64,000 nucleotides of DNA from DATLNF01 sp035536235 (GCA_035536235.1 DATLOQ010000123.1:1-64000); one strand, 5' to 3'; positions 47,382 to 56,141 are shown, numbered from the stretch's first letter. Made by a program: numbers and translations. Notes: generated from the letters alone by a model not told the origin.

Positions 47382-48947
47382 TCAGGCCGGGGCGCGGCCG
47401 AGGTCGGCGAGGATCCGCTGGGCCGCGTTGTGGCCAGCGGCGCCGATGACAGATCCGGCCGGGTGGCAGCCAGCGCTGCCGGCGTAGAGGCCCGGGATCC
47501 CCGCGGCGTAGGGCATCCGGTCGCTGAAGGCCACGGTGTTGTCGATGTGGTGGATGTGCCCACCGGTGATGCCGAAGTGCGACTCGATGGCGGGCGGCGG
47601 CAGAGCGAAGGTGTCGACCACGAGGTCGCTGGCGCCGGGCGCGAAGCGGTCGCACAGCGACAGCAGGTGGTCGACGTACGCCGGGAGCGCTGCGTCCCAC
47701 GTCGTACCGCTGGGCTGGTAGGGCACGCTCTGCACGAACAGCGCGGACGTGTGCCGGCCCTCCTCATCGCGCAGCGACGGGTCCGCGGTGGAGTGGACGT
47801 ACCACTCGATGGTCGGGAAGTCCGGCAGCCGGCCTGCCACGACGTCGCTCCACATCGTGCGGACCGCGCCTATGACGTCGTCGACCTGCGGCAGCAGGTG
47901 AATGGTGGCGCTGTGCTGGCCGCGCTCCTCGGGAAGGCTGGTGAAGGCTGGCAGGCCGCGGAGAGCCAGGTTCACCTTCAAGGTGGCGCCGGGACGTCGG
48001 GCCCGGTCGAGCAGTGCGTCCGTGGCGGGGCCGAGGGAACCGCCGGCGAGCGCGCGGAGGCGGAAGGGGTCGCAGGCGCCGAGCACGACGGTCGTAGCGA
48101 TTGCCCGACCGTCAGCGAGCACCACACCGTCGACCGCGCCGTTCGAGGTGGTCACTCCGACAGCCGGCGCTGACGTCTGGATGTGTACGCCGGCAGCACG
48201 CGCCGAGTCGGCGAAGGCGGAGGTGACCGTGCCCATCCCGCCGCGCACGATCATCCAGGTGCCGTCGGACGACGGAAGCCGGCACATGTTGTGCACCAGG
48301 AAGTTGTGCCCGGTGCCGGGTGTGTCCGGGCCCGCGGCCAGGCCGGACAAGCCGTCCGTGACGGCGTACATCGCGACGATGAGGTCGCTGGTGAAGCCGA
48401 AGCGGCCCAGGTAGTCGGCCACCGACCCGCGACACAAGTCGACGAAGACGTCACGCAGCGCCGGCCGGACGAAGCGCTCAGCGGTGTCCTCCAGGGTGAG
48501 CGGCTCGGTCAGCCAGGCGGGCGCTAGGTCGCACCGCAGCCCGTCGAGCTCGCGCTGAAGGGCGACGTCCGCGGCCCAGTCACCCGGGGAGAAGAAGCTC
48601 TCGAACTGCGCTTGCAGCGAAGCGCGGTCGGACCCGAAGAGCAGATGCTCGGGACCGAACGTCGGCAGGAAGTAGTGCGGATCCCGACGCAGCAGCGGCA
48701 GCTCGACGTCCAGAAGGCGCAGCAGCTCTGGCGGCATGAGGCCCAGCAGGTACGCGCCGGTGGACGCCTGCAGCGACGGCGCACGACGGAAGGGCCGCTC
48801 GGTCCGGCAGGCGCCGCCGATGACCCCGGACGCTTCGAGCACCACGACGGACAGGCCGGCGCGGCCGAGCAGGGTCGCTGCGACCAGGCCGTTGTGCCCC
48901 GCGCCGACAATGACCACATCAGCACGGGCGGGCAGTGTGTCGCTCAT
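47382..48947 (-). CDS. FAD-dependent phytoene desaturase/PYROXD2-family oxidoreductase
   Basis: The 521-residue amine-oxidase-like flavoprotein has an N-terminal dinucleotide-binding motif VVIVGAGHNGLVAATLLGRAG, then a Glu-ended strand and GGACRTE. The middle has MIVRGGMGTVTSAFADSARAAGV and the C-terminal FAD signature is LYAGSAGCHPAGSVIGAAGHNAA. These match the phytoene desaturase-like NAD(P)/FAD oxidoreductases, but no carotenoid genes are near, so the substrate is unknown. ATG 48947 has GGGAG about 9 bases upstream. Confidence 0.87.
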   Translation of the reverse strand: MSDTLPARADVVIVGAGHNGLVAATLLGRAGLSVVVLEASGVIGGACRTERPFRRAPSLQASTGAYLLGLMPPELLRLLDVELPLLRRDPHYFLPTFGPEHLLFGSDRASLQAQFESFFSPGDWAADVALQRELDGLRCDLAPAWLTEPLTLEDTAERFVRPALRDVFVDLCRGSVADYLGRFGFTSDLIVAMYAVTDGLSGLAAGPDTPGTGHNFLVHNMCRLPSSDGTWMIVRGGMGTVTSAFADSARAAGVHIQTSAPAVGVTTSNGAVDGVVLADGRAIATTVVLGACDPFRLRALAGGSLGPATDALLDRARRPGATLKVNLALRGLPAFTSLPEERGQHSATIHLLPQVDDVIGAVRTMWSDVVAGRLPDFPTIEWYVHSTADPSLRDEEGRHTSALFVQSVPYQPSGTTWDAALPAYVDHLLSLCDRFAPGASDLVVDTFALPPPAIESHFGITGGHIHHIDNTVAFSDRMPYAAGIPGLYAGSAGCHPAGSVIGAAGHNAAQRILADLGRAPA

Positions 48948-48969
48948 CGTCTGTTCTCCCGTCGTGAGG

Positions 48970-49095
48970 TCAGGCGATCCTCCTTCGTCCGCGATTCGCC
49001 CCACGGGCTGCTTGCCCGCCGGCCGCCACGCGGTCGGCCCAGGTGGTGATCTCGTCAGCCACCTGCTCATCAGAAAGTGGGTCGAAGTTCCTCAT
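48970..49095 (-). CDS. putative 41-residue protein
   Basis: A short frame starts MRNFDPLSDEQVADEITTW and ends NRGRRRIA. It overlaps the 3' end of the GNAT gene by 26 bases, so coupled translation would be possible, and it ends 22 bases before the oxidoreductase start. The first half could be a helix (DEQVADEITTWADRVAA). I find no family match. It may be a real micro-protein or a chance frame. Confidence 0.28.
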   Translation of the reverse strand: MRNFDPLSDEQVADEITTWADRVAAGGQAARGANRGRRRIA

Positions 49096-49606
49096 GACGA
49101 GACGTTACAGATCCACTGGGCGGGAGCGACGCCAGCTCGTAATGGACGATCTGATCGCCGAGGTCGTCGGCCTTCTCGCGGCCACTTCGCACGAAACCCG
49201 AACCTTCGTAAAGCCGTTGGGCTCGCGTGTTGTCCGCGTGGGTCCACAGCTGAGCTCTGTGGTAGCCGCGGCGGCCCGCCTGCTCGACGACCCCGGCGAC
49301 GAGCAGCTTTCCGATGCCCCGGCCCCAGTGGTCGGGGTGGACGAAGACCAGCGACACGTGGCAGAGGCCCGGGACGGGCGGCCCGGCACCGTCGTCGGCC
49401 TTCCCCTGCATGCCGAGCGATATCCCCGTGAGCTCGCCGTCGGCCTCGGCCACGACGAGAAATGCGTCCGACTTGTCGAGGTAGCCTCGCACCCGCTCCT
49501 CGTCGATATCGGGCATCGGCGCTCCGCCGCGCCGCGCGAGGTTCGAGTGGCGCCAGACGCTCACCGCCGCGTCGGAGTCGGCGGGTTCCCCAGGTCGGAT
49601 CGACAT
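49070..49606 (-). CDS. GNAT family N-acetyltransferase
   Basis: The 178-residue GNAT starts MSIRPGEPADSDAAVSVWR and has the acetyl-CoA loop VFVHPDHWGRGIGKLLVAGV, then AQLWTHADNTRAQRLYEGSGFVRSGREK. This is the general GNAT fold; the substrate is not known. ATG 49606 is preferred to GTG 49612 because it starts the conserved SIRPG. Upstream, two GGTCGACC palindromes are a possible operator. Its stop overlaps a small frame on the same strand. Confidence 0.82.
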   Translation of the reverse strand: MSIRPGEPADSDAAVSVWRHSNLARRGGAPMPDIDEERVRGYLDKSDAFLVVAEADGELTGISLGMQGKADDGAGPPVPGLCHVSLVFVHPDHWGRGIGKLLVAGVVEQAGRRGYHRAQLWTHADNTRAQRLYEGSGFVRSGREKADDLGDQIVHYELASLPPSGSVTSRHEELRPTF

Positions 49607-49626
49607 CGGCACGACGGCATCATCCC

Positions 49627-49650
49627 GGGTCGACCAAACCGGGTCGACCC
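49627..49650. repeat. two tandem GGTCGACC palindromes
   Basis: GGGTCGACC (49627-49635) and GGGTCGACCC (49641-49650) each contain the palindrome GGTCGACC, with centres 14 bases apart. They lie 21-45 bases upstream of the GNAT start and may bind a dimeric regulator. Confidence 0.35.
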
Positions 49651-49795
49651 GATGACGCGCCAGCTACGCCGACTGGACTGGCGGGAAGTTCACTGACGAG
49701 TCTCGATCACACGTGTCTGTGTACCGGCGGCCATCAGCAGCCTCGTCGTAGCAGCGTCTCCATCAGCCCGGGTGCTGGAGAAGTCACCCGTCCGT

Positions 49796-50590
49796 CTATG
49801 TGCCGCTGCCGAGCGCGAGCAGCCAAGGCGGCTGGATGGTGACCAGCGCTCCCCATCCGAGCAACGCGACGCCGACTGGCGCGACGATCCGGTCGCCGCG
49901 GGGGACCGCCTTCTCCACCACCATCACGGCGGTGAGGGCGGCCATCCCCCACAAGTTGGCGACGCCGGCAGCGAAGCCGACCAGCATCAGCGCCCAGCAG
50001 CAGCCGAGGCAGTACAGCCCGTGCTCCCGTCCCAGCCGGAAGGCAGCCCTGGGTCCTCGCCGGTAGCGGGGAAGCAGGAACGCCGCGGGGTGACGGCATT
50101 GCTTCAGGCACGCCTGCTTGACGTCGGAGAACTGGAAAGCGCCAGCCAGCATGAGGGTAGGTCCCGTGATCAGCCAAGGGTGTTGGTCCAGCCACGCGGC
50201 TGCGTGGACGACGCGGTGAATTCCGATATCACCGAGGAAGGCCACCGCGCCGAATGCAGACCACACGGCCGCGTAGCCGGCGATGAAGGCGACTTTCACG
50301 GAAGCGGCATGTGGCTGGTCCCGGGCGGTCAGGAAGAACAGGCGCACGAGCGGCAGGCTCGACGGCAGCATCATGGACGCGGTCATGGTCTGCCAGGCCA
50401 GCAGGAAGAGCGGCAGGGCGACCCACGGCGGGAGCGAGCCCTCGATCAGCGGGTCGTGATGGAACCGCGGTGCAGCCCCGGTGCTCGTCGCGACGATCGC
50501 CACGCCCCACGAGGCCGCGATGGCAACGACGACAGGCACGAGGCCGCCGACTCGTCGCGGTCGGACGGCCGCGACGACCGAGTCGGTCAT
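49796..50590 (-). CDS. DUF2182-family integral membrane protein
   Basis: The 264-residue protein has six or more hydrophobic helices and the DUF2182 signature WQTMTASMMLPSSLPLVRLF, FIAGYAAVWSAFGAV and the Cys-rich LKQCRHP and YCLGCCWALM. Conserved His/Cys residues suggest metal binding, and the family is described as a predicted metal-binding membrane protein. It is encoded 3 bases after the DUF1326 gene; this pairing is common across bacteria. Confidence 0.86.
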   Translation of the reverse strand: MTDSVVAAVRPRRVGGLVPVVVAIAASWGVAIVATSTGAAPRFHHDPLIEGSLPPWVALPLFLLAWQTMTASMMLPSSLPLVRLFFLTARDQPHAASVKVAFIAGYAAVWSAFGAVAFLGDIGIHRVVHAAAWLDQHPWLITGPTLMLAGAFQFSDVKQACLKQCRHPAAFLLPRYRRGPRAAFRLGREHGLYCLGCCWALMLVGFAAGVANLWGMAALTAVMVVEKAVPRGDRIVAPVGVALLGWGALVTIQPPWLLALGSGT

Positions 50591-50593
50591 GTC

Positions 50594-51223
50594 TTAGCCG
50601 GCGAACTCGATCTGGTAGTCGGCCTGGATTGCGTTCGTTCCCTCGTACGACCACTCCATACCGTACTGGGGGAGGGTCACGATGAGCTTCGAGGCTTTGC
50701 CGACCCACGCCGGCGACCCTGGAACGGTCGAGAACAGTGAATCCCGTAAGGTGGTGACCGTGCCGTCGGCACCCCGGTAGGGCGCCATCTCGGCGTCAAG
50801 CACACCGTCGATCCTCAAGGTGCCGTTGCCCTCGGAAAGCTGGTGCACGATCTCCGCGCTCTCGACAGCGACAACCTCCCCGATCAGTCCGGCCAAGTCC
50901 GCAATCGGGCCGCCCAGCTCCCCTTTGTACAGCCGCACGATCGCGTCCTTCTGAGCTTCGTCGGCGCTGGCATCGACGTACATCACCAGCCGCCAGCTGT
51001 TTGGCGTGAGCACGTTGCCGGGGATGTGCACGATGTTGACGAGGTTCAGGCCAGAGACATCGACCCCGCCGATGTCTCCGCTGTCGAAGTGATAGGCGTT
51101 GGCCGCCCAGCACTCGCCGAGGTCGGGATCCTCACCGATCCAGCAGGGGCAGAGGACCCCGCAGGAGCAGGCCTCCAGCAGTGTCCCCTTCAGCCGGTAG
51201 CCGGTCATCGTGGCCGTCGTCAT
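50594..51223 (-). CDS. DUF1326-family protein
   Basis: The 209-residue protein has the N-terminal Cys-rich ACSCGVLCPCW, then ANAYHFDSGDIGGVDVSGL and a C-terminal AIQADYQIEFAG. It belongs to DUF1326. The Cys cluster suggests metal or redox binding. The ATG at 51223 has GAGGGGG 6 bases upstream; ATG at 51205 would begin MTGYRLKG. It is co-transcribed with the DUF2182 membrane protein, and together they may handle a metal at the membrane. Confidence 0.86.
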   Translation of the reverse strand: MTTATMTGYRLKGTLLEACSCGVLCPCWIGEDPDLGECWAANAYHFDSGDIGGVDVSGLNLVNIVHIPGNVLTPNSWRLVMYVDASADEAQKDAIVRLYKGELGGPIADLAGLIGEVVAVESAEIVHQLSEGNGTLRIDGVLDAEMAPYRGADGTVTTLRDSLFSTVPGSPAWVGKASKLIVTLPQYGMEWSYEGTNAIQADYQIEFAG

Positions 51224-51306
51224 GATTGCCCCCTCGCCCCCGACGCGGAACCGCCCCAGATGCGTTGCCGCGACCGTAGACGCGCCTCCCTGGGCCGTCA
51301 AGGGTG

Positions 51307-51381
51307 TGGTGCCCCCGGCAGGATTCGAACCTGCGCTTCTTCCTCCGGAGGGAAGCACTCTATCCCCTGAGCTACGGGGGC
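51307..51381 (-). tRNA. tRNA-Arg (anticodon CCG)
   Basis: Read on the minus strand, the cloverleaf has acceptor arms GCCCCCG and CGGGGGC and a D-arm GCTC with GAGT. The anticodon stem CTTCC/GGAAG closes a 7-base loop CTCCGGA, which gives anticodon CCG. The T-arm is GCAGG TTCGAAT CCTGC. The discriminator is A, and CCA is encoded. It reads the CGG codon. It lies just upstream of the response regulator and argS, on the opposite strand. Confidence 0.95.
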
Positions 51382-51412
51382 TCGGGTGCCCGCACGATAC
51401 CGCACGCGGCGG

Positions 51413-51418
51413 TAGCCT
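51413..51418 (+). promoter_or_regulatory. -10 hexamer TAGCCT before the response regulator
   Basis: TAGCCT lies 6 bases before the GTG at 51425 and there is no Shine-Dalgarno sequence, so the mRNA is probably leaderless. Confidence 0.5.
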
Positions 51419-51424
51419 CGGCGG

Positions 51425-51799
51425 GTGCCCACCCGTGTGCTCGTCGTCGAGGACGACGCCGTCATCCGCCAGTTGGTGAGCGTCAACTTGGAGCTCGAGG
51501 GCTTCGAGGTGTTCACCGCCGAGGATGGGCAAGACGCACTCGACAAGGTGGTCGAGGTGGACCCGGTCGTCATCACCCTGGACATCATGATGCCGCGACT
51601 CGACGGCTGGGAGACGGCGGCCCGGCTGCGGGAGGACCCGCGGACCTCCCACATCAAAGTGGTGCTCCTCAGTGCCCGCGCCCAGGAGGCGGACCTGCGC
51701 CGCGGCAAGGGACTCGGCGTCGACGCCTACCTCACCAAGCCGTTCGACCCGGACGAGCTCATCGAGATCGTACGGCGGCTCGCGGGCGAAACTGCCTGA
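51425..51799 (+). CDS. single-domain response regulator (CheY-like receiver)
   Basis: The 124-residue receiver domain has no output domain. It has the acidic pair LVVEDD near residue 8-10, the phospho-acceptor Asp in LDIMMPRLDG, the Thr/Ser position LLSARAQ and the Lys in LTKPFDPDEL. It would relay phosphate or act by protein-protein contact. No histidine kinase gene is adjacent. The GTG start is preceded by a TAGCCT hexamer at 6 bases, as for argS. Confidence 0.9.
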   Translation: MPTRVLVVEDDAVIRQLVSVNLELEGFEVFTAEDGQDALDKVVEVDPVVITLDIMMPRLDGWETAARLREDPRTSHIKVVLLSARAQEADLRRGKGLGVDAYLTKPFDPDELIEIVRRLAGETA

Positions 51800-51820
51800 C
51801 GACTGCTCGATCTCCCACTG

Positions 51821-51826
51821 TAGCCT
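51821..51826 (+). promoter_or_regulatory. -10 hexamer TAGCCT before argS
   Basis: TAGCCT lies 6 bases before the ATG of argS at 51833. The layout is identical to that before the response regulator gene. Confidence 0.5.
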
Positions 51827-51832
51827 CGCCGC

Positions 51833-53485
51833 ATGACCCCGTCGGAGCTCGCAGAGAGCGTGCGCGCCGCCGTGCGCGACGCAGTGGGCGCCGGCGAGCT
51901 CACGGTGGCGGTGCCCGACAGCGTCGTCATCGAGCGGCCGAAGGTGCGCGACCACGGCGACTACGCGACCAACGTCGCCCTCCAGCTCGCCAAGGCCGCC
52001 GGACGGTCGCCGCGCGATGTCGCAGAGGTCGTCGCTAGCCGGTTGCGGACCGACCCCGGCATCGAGAGCGTGGCGGTGGCCGGTCCCGGCTTCCTCAACA
52101 TGCGCTTGGCCGGCGCAGCGCTCGGCGAGGTGGCCCGGCAGATTCTCGCCGCGGGTGCGGCGTACGGCAGCAACGACCGGGCCGCTGGCCAGCACATCAA
52201 CCTGGAGTTCGTCAGCGCCAACCCGACCGGCCCGATCCACATCGGCAGCACGCGTTGGGCCGCGGTGGGGGACTCCCTGGCCCGGCTCCTCGAAGCCAGC
52301 GGCGCCACGGTCGCCCGTGAGTACTACTTCAACGACCACGGCGCCCAGATCGACCGGTTCGCCCAGTCGCTGCTCGCGGCCGCTCGGGGAGACGCGCCGC
52401 CGGAGGACGGGTACGGCGGCGCGTACATCGCCGACATCGCGGCCCGCGTCCTGGAGCTGGTGCCGGACGCTCTCGACCAGGCCGACCCGCAGGAGGTCTT
52501 CCGCGCCAACGGCGTCCAGCTGATGTTCGACGAGATCAAGGAGTCGCTGCACGACTTCGGCGTCGACTTCGACGTCTACTTCCACGAGAACCACCTGCAC
52601 GAGAGCGGCGCCGTGGAGCGCGCGGTCGATCGACTGCGGGCGATGGGCCACCTGTACGAGAAGGACGACGCCCTCTGGCTGCGGTCCTCCGACTTCGGCG
52701 ACGACAAGGACCGGGTCGTCATCAAGAGCGACGGCGTGCCGGCGTACATCTCCGGTGACCTCGCCTACTACCTGGACAAGCGGGAGCGCGGGTTCGACCG
52801 CGTCGTGATCATGCTCGGCGCTGACCACCACGGCTACATCGGTCGGTTGATGGCCATGTGCGCCGCTTTCGGTGACACGCCGGGTGTTCACCTCGAGATC
52901 CTCATCGGCCAGCTGGTCAACCTCGTCCGCGATGGTCAGCCGCTGAAGATGAGCAAGCGGGCCGGCACGGTGATCACCCTGGTCGACCTGGTCGAGGCGA
53001 TCGGGGTCGACGCAGCGCGTTATGCACTGGCGCGGTCCAGCGCCGACTCGGTTCTCGACATCGACCTCGACGTGTGGTCGCGGCAGAGCAGCGACAACCC
53101 CGTCTACTACGTGCAGTACGCCGCGACGCGCGCCGCGTCCGTCCTGCGCAATGCGGGCGAGCTCGGTCTGGCCGTCGACCCCGCTGCCGACGTATCGCTG
53201 CTCACCGACCCGCGGGAGACGGCCCTGCTGCTAGCCCTCGCCGAGCTGCCGCAGGTCGTGGCGACCGCGGCGGAGCTGCGCGAGCCGCACCGGGTGGCGC
53301 GCTACCTGGAGGAGAAGGTCGCCCGGTCGGCGCAGCGGTACTGGGACGAGTGCCAGGTGCTGCCGAAAGGGGACGAGGAAGTCCTCGCCACCACCGCACC
53401 GCGGCTGCTTCTGTGGCAGGCGACCCGCATCGTGCTCGAGAACGGCCTGAGCCTGCTCGGGGTCATCGCCCCGGAGCGGATGTGA
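51833..53485 (+). CDS. argS: arginyl-tRNA synthetase
   Basis: The 550-residue class I synthetase has an N-terminal Add-1 domain (VRDHGDYATNVALQLAK) and the HIGH signature as PIHIGSTRW. The editing-free catalytic core contains YISGDLAYYLDKRERGFDRVVIMLGADHHGYIGRL and the KMSKR loop KMSKRAGTVI, and the C-terminal anticodon domain includes YVQYAATRAASVLRNA. It charges tRNA-Arg, and tRNA-Arg(CCG) is encoded nearby. Its stop overlaps lysA (GTGA). Confidence 0.96.
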   Translation: MTPSELAESVRAAVRDAVGAGELTVAVPDSVVIERPKVRDHGDYATNVALQLAKAAGRSPRDVAEVVASRLRTDPGIESVAVAGPGFLNMRLAGAALGEVARQILAAGAAYGSNDRAAGQHINLEFVSANPTGPIHIGSTRWAAVGDSLARLLEASGATVAREYYFNDHGAQIDRFAQSLLAAARGDAPPEDGYGGAYIADIAARVLELVPDALDQADPQEVFRANGVQLMFDEIKESLHDFGVDFDVYFHENHLHESGAVERAVDRLRAMGHLYEKDDALWLRSSDFGDDKDRVVIKSDGVPAYISGDLAYYLDKRERGFDRVVIMLGADHHGYIGRLMAMCAAFGDTPGVHLEILIGQLVNLVRDGQPLKMSKRAGTVITLVDLVEAIGVDAARYALARSSADSVLDIDLDVWSRQSSDNPVYYVQYAATRAASVLRNAGELGLAVDPAADVSLLTDPRETALLLALAELPQVVATAAELREPHRVARYLEEKVARSAQRYWDECQVLPKGDEEVLATTAPRLLLWQATRIVLENGLSLLGVIAPERM

Positions 53486-54819
53486 CGGGGCGCCACTCCA
53501 GTGCTGACCTCGCGCCGTCGGTCTGGCCCTGCACCGCTGCGCGCAACGGTGATGGCGCACTGGAGATCGGCGGGCTCGACGTCCGGCGGCTGGTGCAGGA
53601 CTACGGGACACCGCTGCTCGTGCTCGACGAGGAGGACCTCCGCCAGCGGTGCCGGTCCTGGCGTGCGGCGTTCGACGGGTGGCCGGCCGGCGCGGACGTC
53701 GCCTACGCCGGCAAGGCGCTGCTGACCAAGGGCGTCGTCACGATCATCGGCGAGGAGGGTCTGGGCCTCGACGTCTGCACCGGCGGGGAGCTGGCCGTCG
53801 CGCTAGCGGCTGGCTTTCCTCCTGAGCGCATCTGGTTCCACGGCAACAACAAGTCGCTGCCCGAGCTGACCCGCGCAGTCGGCGCGGGTGTGCGGACGGT
53901 CGTCATCGACTCGTTCGAGGAGGTCCACCGGCTGGCTGCAGTCGCGGCGGAAGCCGGCACGCGACAGCGGGTCTACGTCCGAGTCACGCCGGGTGTCGAA
54001 GCCCACACCCACGAGTACGTGCAGACCGGCCAGGAGGACCAGAAGTTCGGCTTCTCCCTGGCCTCCGGCGCGGCGATGGAGGCCTGCCAGCAGGTGATCG
54101 GCGAGGCCGCCCTGGAGCTGGTCGGGCTGCACTGCCACATCGGCTCGCACATCTTCGACACCCATGGGTTCTCCCTGGCCGCGCATCGCATGGTCGAGCT
54201 GCTCGCGGCGATCAGGGCGGAGTGCGGCCTGGAGCTGCCCGAGCTCGATCTCGGCGGTGGCCACGGCATCGCCTACACCGCTGCCGACGACCCGATGAGC
54301 GCCGCAGACCACGCGACCGGTCTACGGGCGATCGTCGAACGCGAGTGCGGGGCGGTCGGGCTGGCGATACCGCGGGTCGTGGTCGAGCCCGGCCGCGCTG
54401 TTGTCGGTCCGACCACGATCACGGTCTATGAAGTGGGGACGGTGAAGGTCTTACCCGGGCTGCGCACCTACGTCAGCGTCGACGGAGGCATGAGCGACAA
54501 CATCCGCACGGCCCTGTACGACGCCCGTTACACCGCAGTGCTCGCATCCCGTCAGTCGAGTGCGGAGCCGCGCAACGTCACGATCTGCGGCAAGCACTGC
54601 GAGAGCGGCGACATCGTGGTCCACGACGTGGCACTCCCGGGCGATCTGGCACCCGGTGATCTCGTCGCCGTGCCCGCTTCGGGCGCTTACCATCGCTCGA
54701 TGGCGAGCAACTACAACCACGTGCCACGCCCGCCCATCATCGCCGTCCGGGCCGGGACATCCCGCGTGCTGATCCGCCGCGAGACCGAGGACGACCTGCT
54801 CGCCCTGGATGTTGGATGA
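53482..54819 (+). CDS. lysA: diaminopimelate decarboxylase
   Basis: The 445-residue alanine-racemase-fold PLP enzyme makes lysine from meso-diaminopimelate. It has the PLP-lysine motif VAYAGKALLTK, LDVCTGGELAVAL, HCHIGSHIFD, ELDLGGGHGIAY, a phosphate-binding VVEPGRAVVGPT and GKHCESGD with the active-site Cys. The GTG overlaps the argS stop. The position between argS and hom is a conserved actinobacterial order. Confidence 0.95.
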   Translation: MTGRHSSADLAPSVWPCTAARNGDGALEIGGLDVRRLVQDYGTPLLVLDEEDLRQRCRSWRAAFDGWPAGADVAYAGKALLTKGVVTIIGEEGLGLDVCTGGELAVALAAGFPPERIWFHGNNKSLPELTRAVGAGVRTVVIDSFEEVHRLAAVAAEAGTRQRVYVRVTPGVEAHTHEYVQTGQEDQKFGFSLASGAAMEACQQVIGEAALELVGLHCHIGSHIFDTHGFSLAAHRMVELLAAIRAECGLELPELDLGGGHGIAYTAADDPMSAADHATGLRAIVERECGAVGLAIPRVVVEPGRAVVGPTTITVYEVGTVKVLPGLRTYVSVDGGMSDNIRTALYDARYTAVLASRQSSAEPRNVTICGKHCESGDIVVHDVALPGDLAPGDLVAVPASGAYHRSMASNYNHVPRPPIIAVRAGTSRVLIRRETEDDLLALDVG

Positions 54820-56141
54820 CGTCGCGCGGGATGACAGCGCGTGGGAGCTCAGGGCGGCCGCTGCAGGTAGCGCTGCTCGGCTGCGGAGTCGTCGGATCGG
54901 AGGTTCTCCGCCTGATGCACACCCACGCCGACGACCTGGCCGCTCGCATCGGAGCCCACCTGGAGATTGCCGGCATCGCCGTGCGGGTGCCTGGCAAGCT
55001 CCGCGACCTTCCGGTCGACCCTGCGCTGTTCACCGCGGATGGCTTAGGTCTCGTTTCGCGGGATGACGTCGACGTCGTGGTTGAGGTGATCGGCGGCATC
55101 GAGCCGGCCCGCACCCTGCTCATGGCTGCGCTGGAGAGCGGCAAGTCAGTGGTGACCGCCAACAAGGCGCTGCTCGCCAGCGACGGCGCCTCGCTCTACG
55201 ACGTCGCCGACAAGCACGGGGCGGATCTCTACTACGAGGCAAGCGTGGCGGGCGGCATCCCGCTGCTGCGCCCGCTCAAGGAGTCGCTCGCCGGTGATCG
55301 CCTGCACCGGGTGCTGGGCATCGTCAACGGCACGACCAACTACGTCCTCAGCCGGATGGACGAGACAGGGGCCTCGTTCGCCGAGGCGCTCGACGAGGCC
55401 ACTGCACTCGGCTACGCGGAGGCGGACCCCAGCGCCGACATCGAGGGCTTCGACGCGGCGGCGAAGGCAGCGATCCTGGCGAGCATCGCCTTCCACACCC
55501 GCATCGCAGTCGGTGATGTGCATCGCGAGGGAATCACCGACGTGACCTCTGCCGACATCGCCAGCGCTCGCGCGATGGGGCGGGTGGTCAAGCTGCTCGC
55601 CATCTGCGAGCGGGTCGACGACGGCGTCAGCGTGCGTGTCCACCCGGCGATGATCCCGCGCAGCCACCCCCTCGCCGGCGTGCGTGACGCGTTCAACGCC
55701 GTGTTCGTCGAGGGCGAGGCAGTCGGGGAGCTGATGTTCTACGGCAGGGGCGCCGGCGGCGCCCCTACCGCCAGTGCGGTGCTCGGCGACCTCGTCGCAG
55801 TCGCGCGCAATCGGCTGTCGGGGTCACGGGGCGCCGGGGAGTCGGCGTACGCCGCACTGCCGGTGCGACCGATGGGTCAGACCCGCACTCGCTATCACGT
55901 GAGCCTCGACGTCGCGGACGTGCCGGGTGTGCTGGCTGAGGTCGCCGGCGCCTTCGCCGCACAGGACGTCTCGATCCGCACGGTCCGGCAGGAAGGACAC
56001 GGGGCGGACGCCACGCTCGTGCTGGTCACCCACGAAGCCCCCGATGAGGCACTTGCTCGCACTGTCGGCTGGCTGCGGGGTCTCGACGTGGTGCGGGCAG
56101 TCACCAGTGTGATGCGCGTCGAGGGCGGGGAGCCGGCATGA
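54816..56141 (+). CDS. hom: homoserine dehydrogenase
   Basis: The 441-residue enzyme shows an N-terminal Rossmann motif (VALLGCGVVGSEVLR) and VVTANKALLASDG. The catalytic region is YYEASVAGGIPLLRPLKESL with GIVNGTTNYVLS and GYAEADPSADIEGFDAAAKAAILA. A C-terminal ACT domain (YHVSLDVADVPGVLAEVAGAFA) gives feedback control by threonine. It commits aspartate semialdehyde to threonine and methionine. It overlaps lysA (ATGA) and thrC (ATGA). Confidence 0.96.
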   Translation: MTSRGMTARGSSGRPLQVALLGCGVVGSEVLRLMHTHADDLAARIGAHLEIAGIAVRVPGKLRDLPVDPALFTADGLGLVSRDDVDVVVEVIGGIEPARTLLMAALESGKSVVTANKALLASDGASLYDVADKHGADLYYEASVAGGIPLLRPLKESLAGDRLHRVLGIVNGTTNYVLSRMDETGASFAEALDEATALGYAEADPSADIEGFDAAAKAAILASIAFHTRIAVGDVHREGITDVTSADIASARAMGRVVKLLAICERVDDGVSVRVHPAMIPRSHPLAGVRDAFNAVFVEGEAVGELMFYGRGAGGAPTASAVLGDLVAVARNRLSGSRGAGESAYAALPVRPMGQTRTRYHVSLDVADVPGVLAEVAGAFAAQDVSIRTVRQEGHGADATLVLVTHEAPDEALARTVGWLRGLDVVRAVTSVMRVEGGEPA

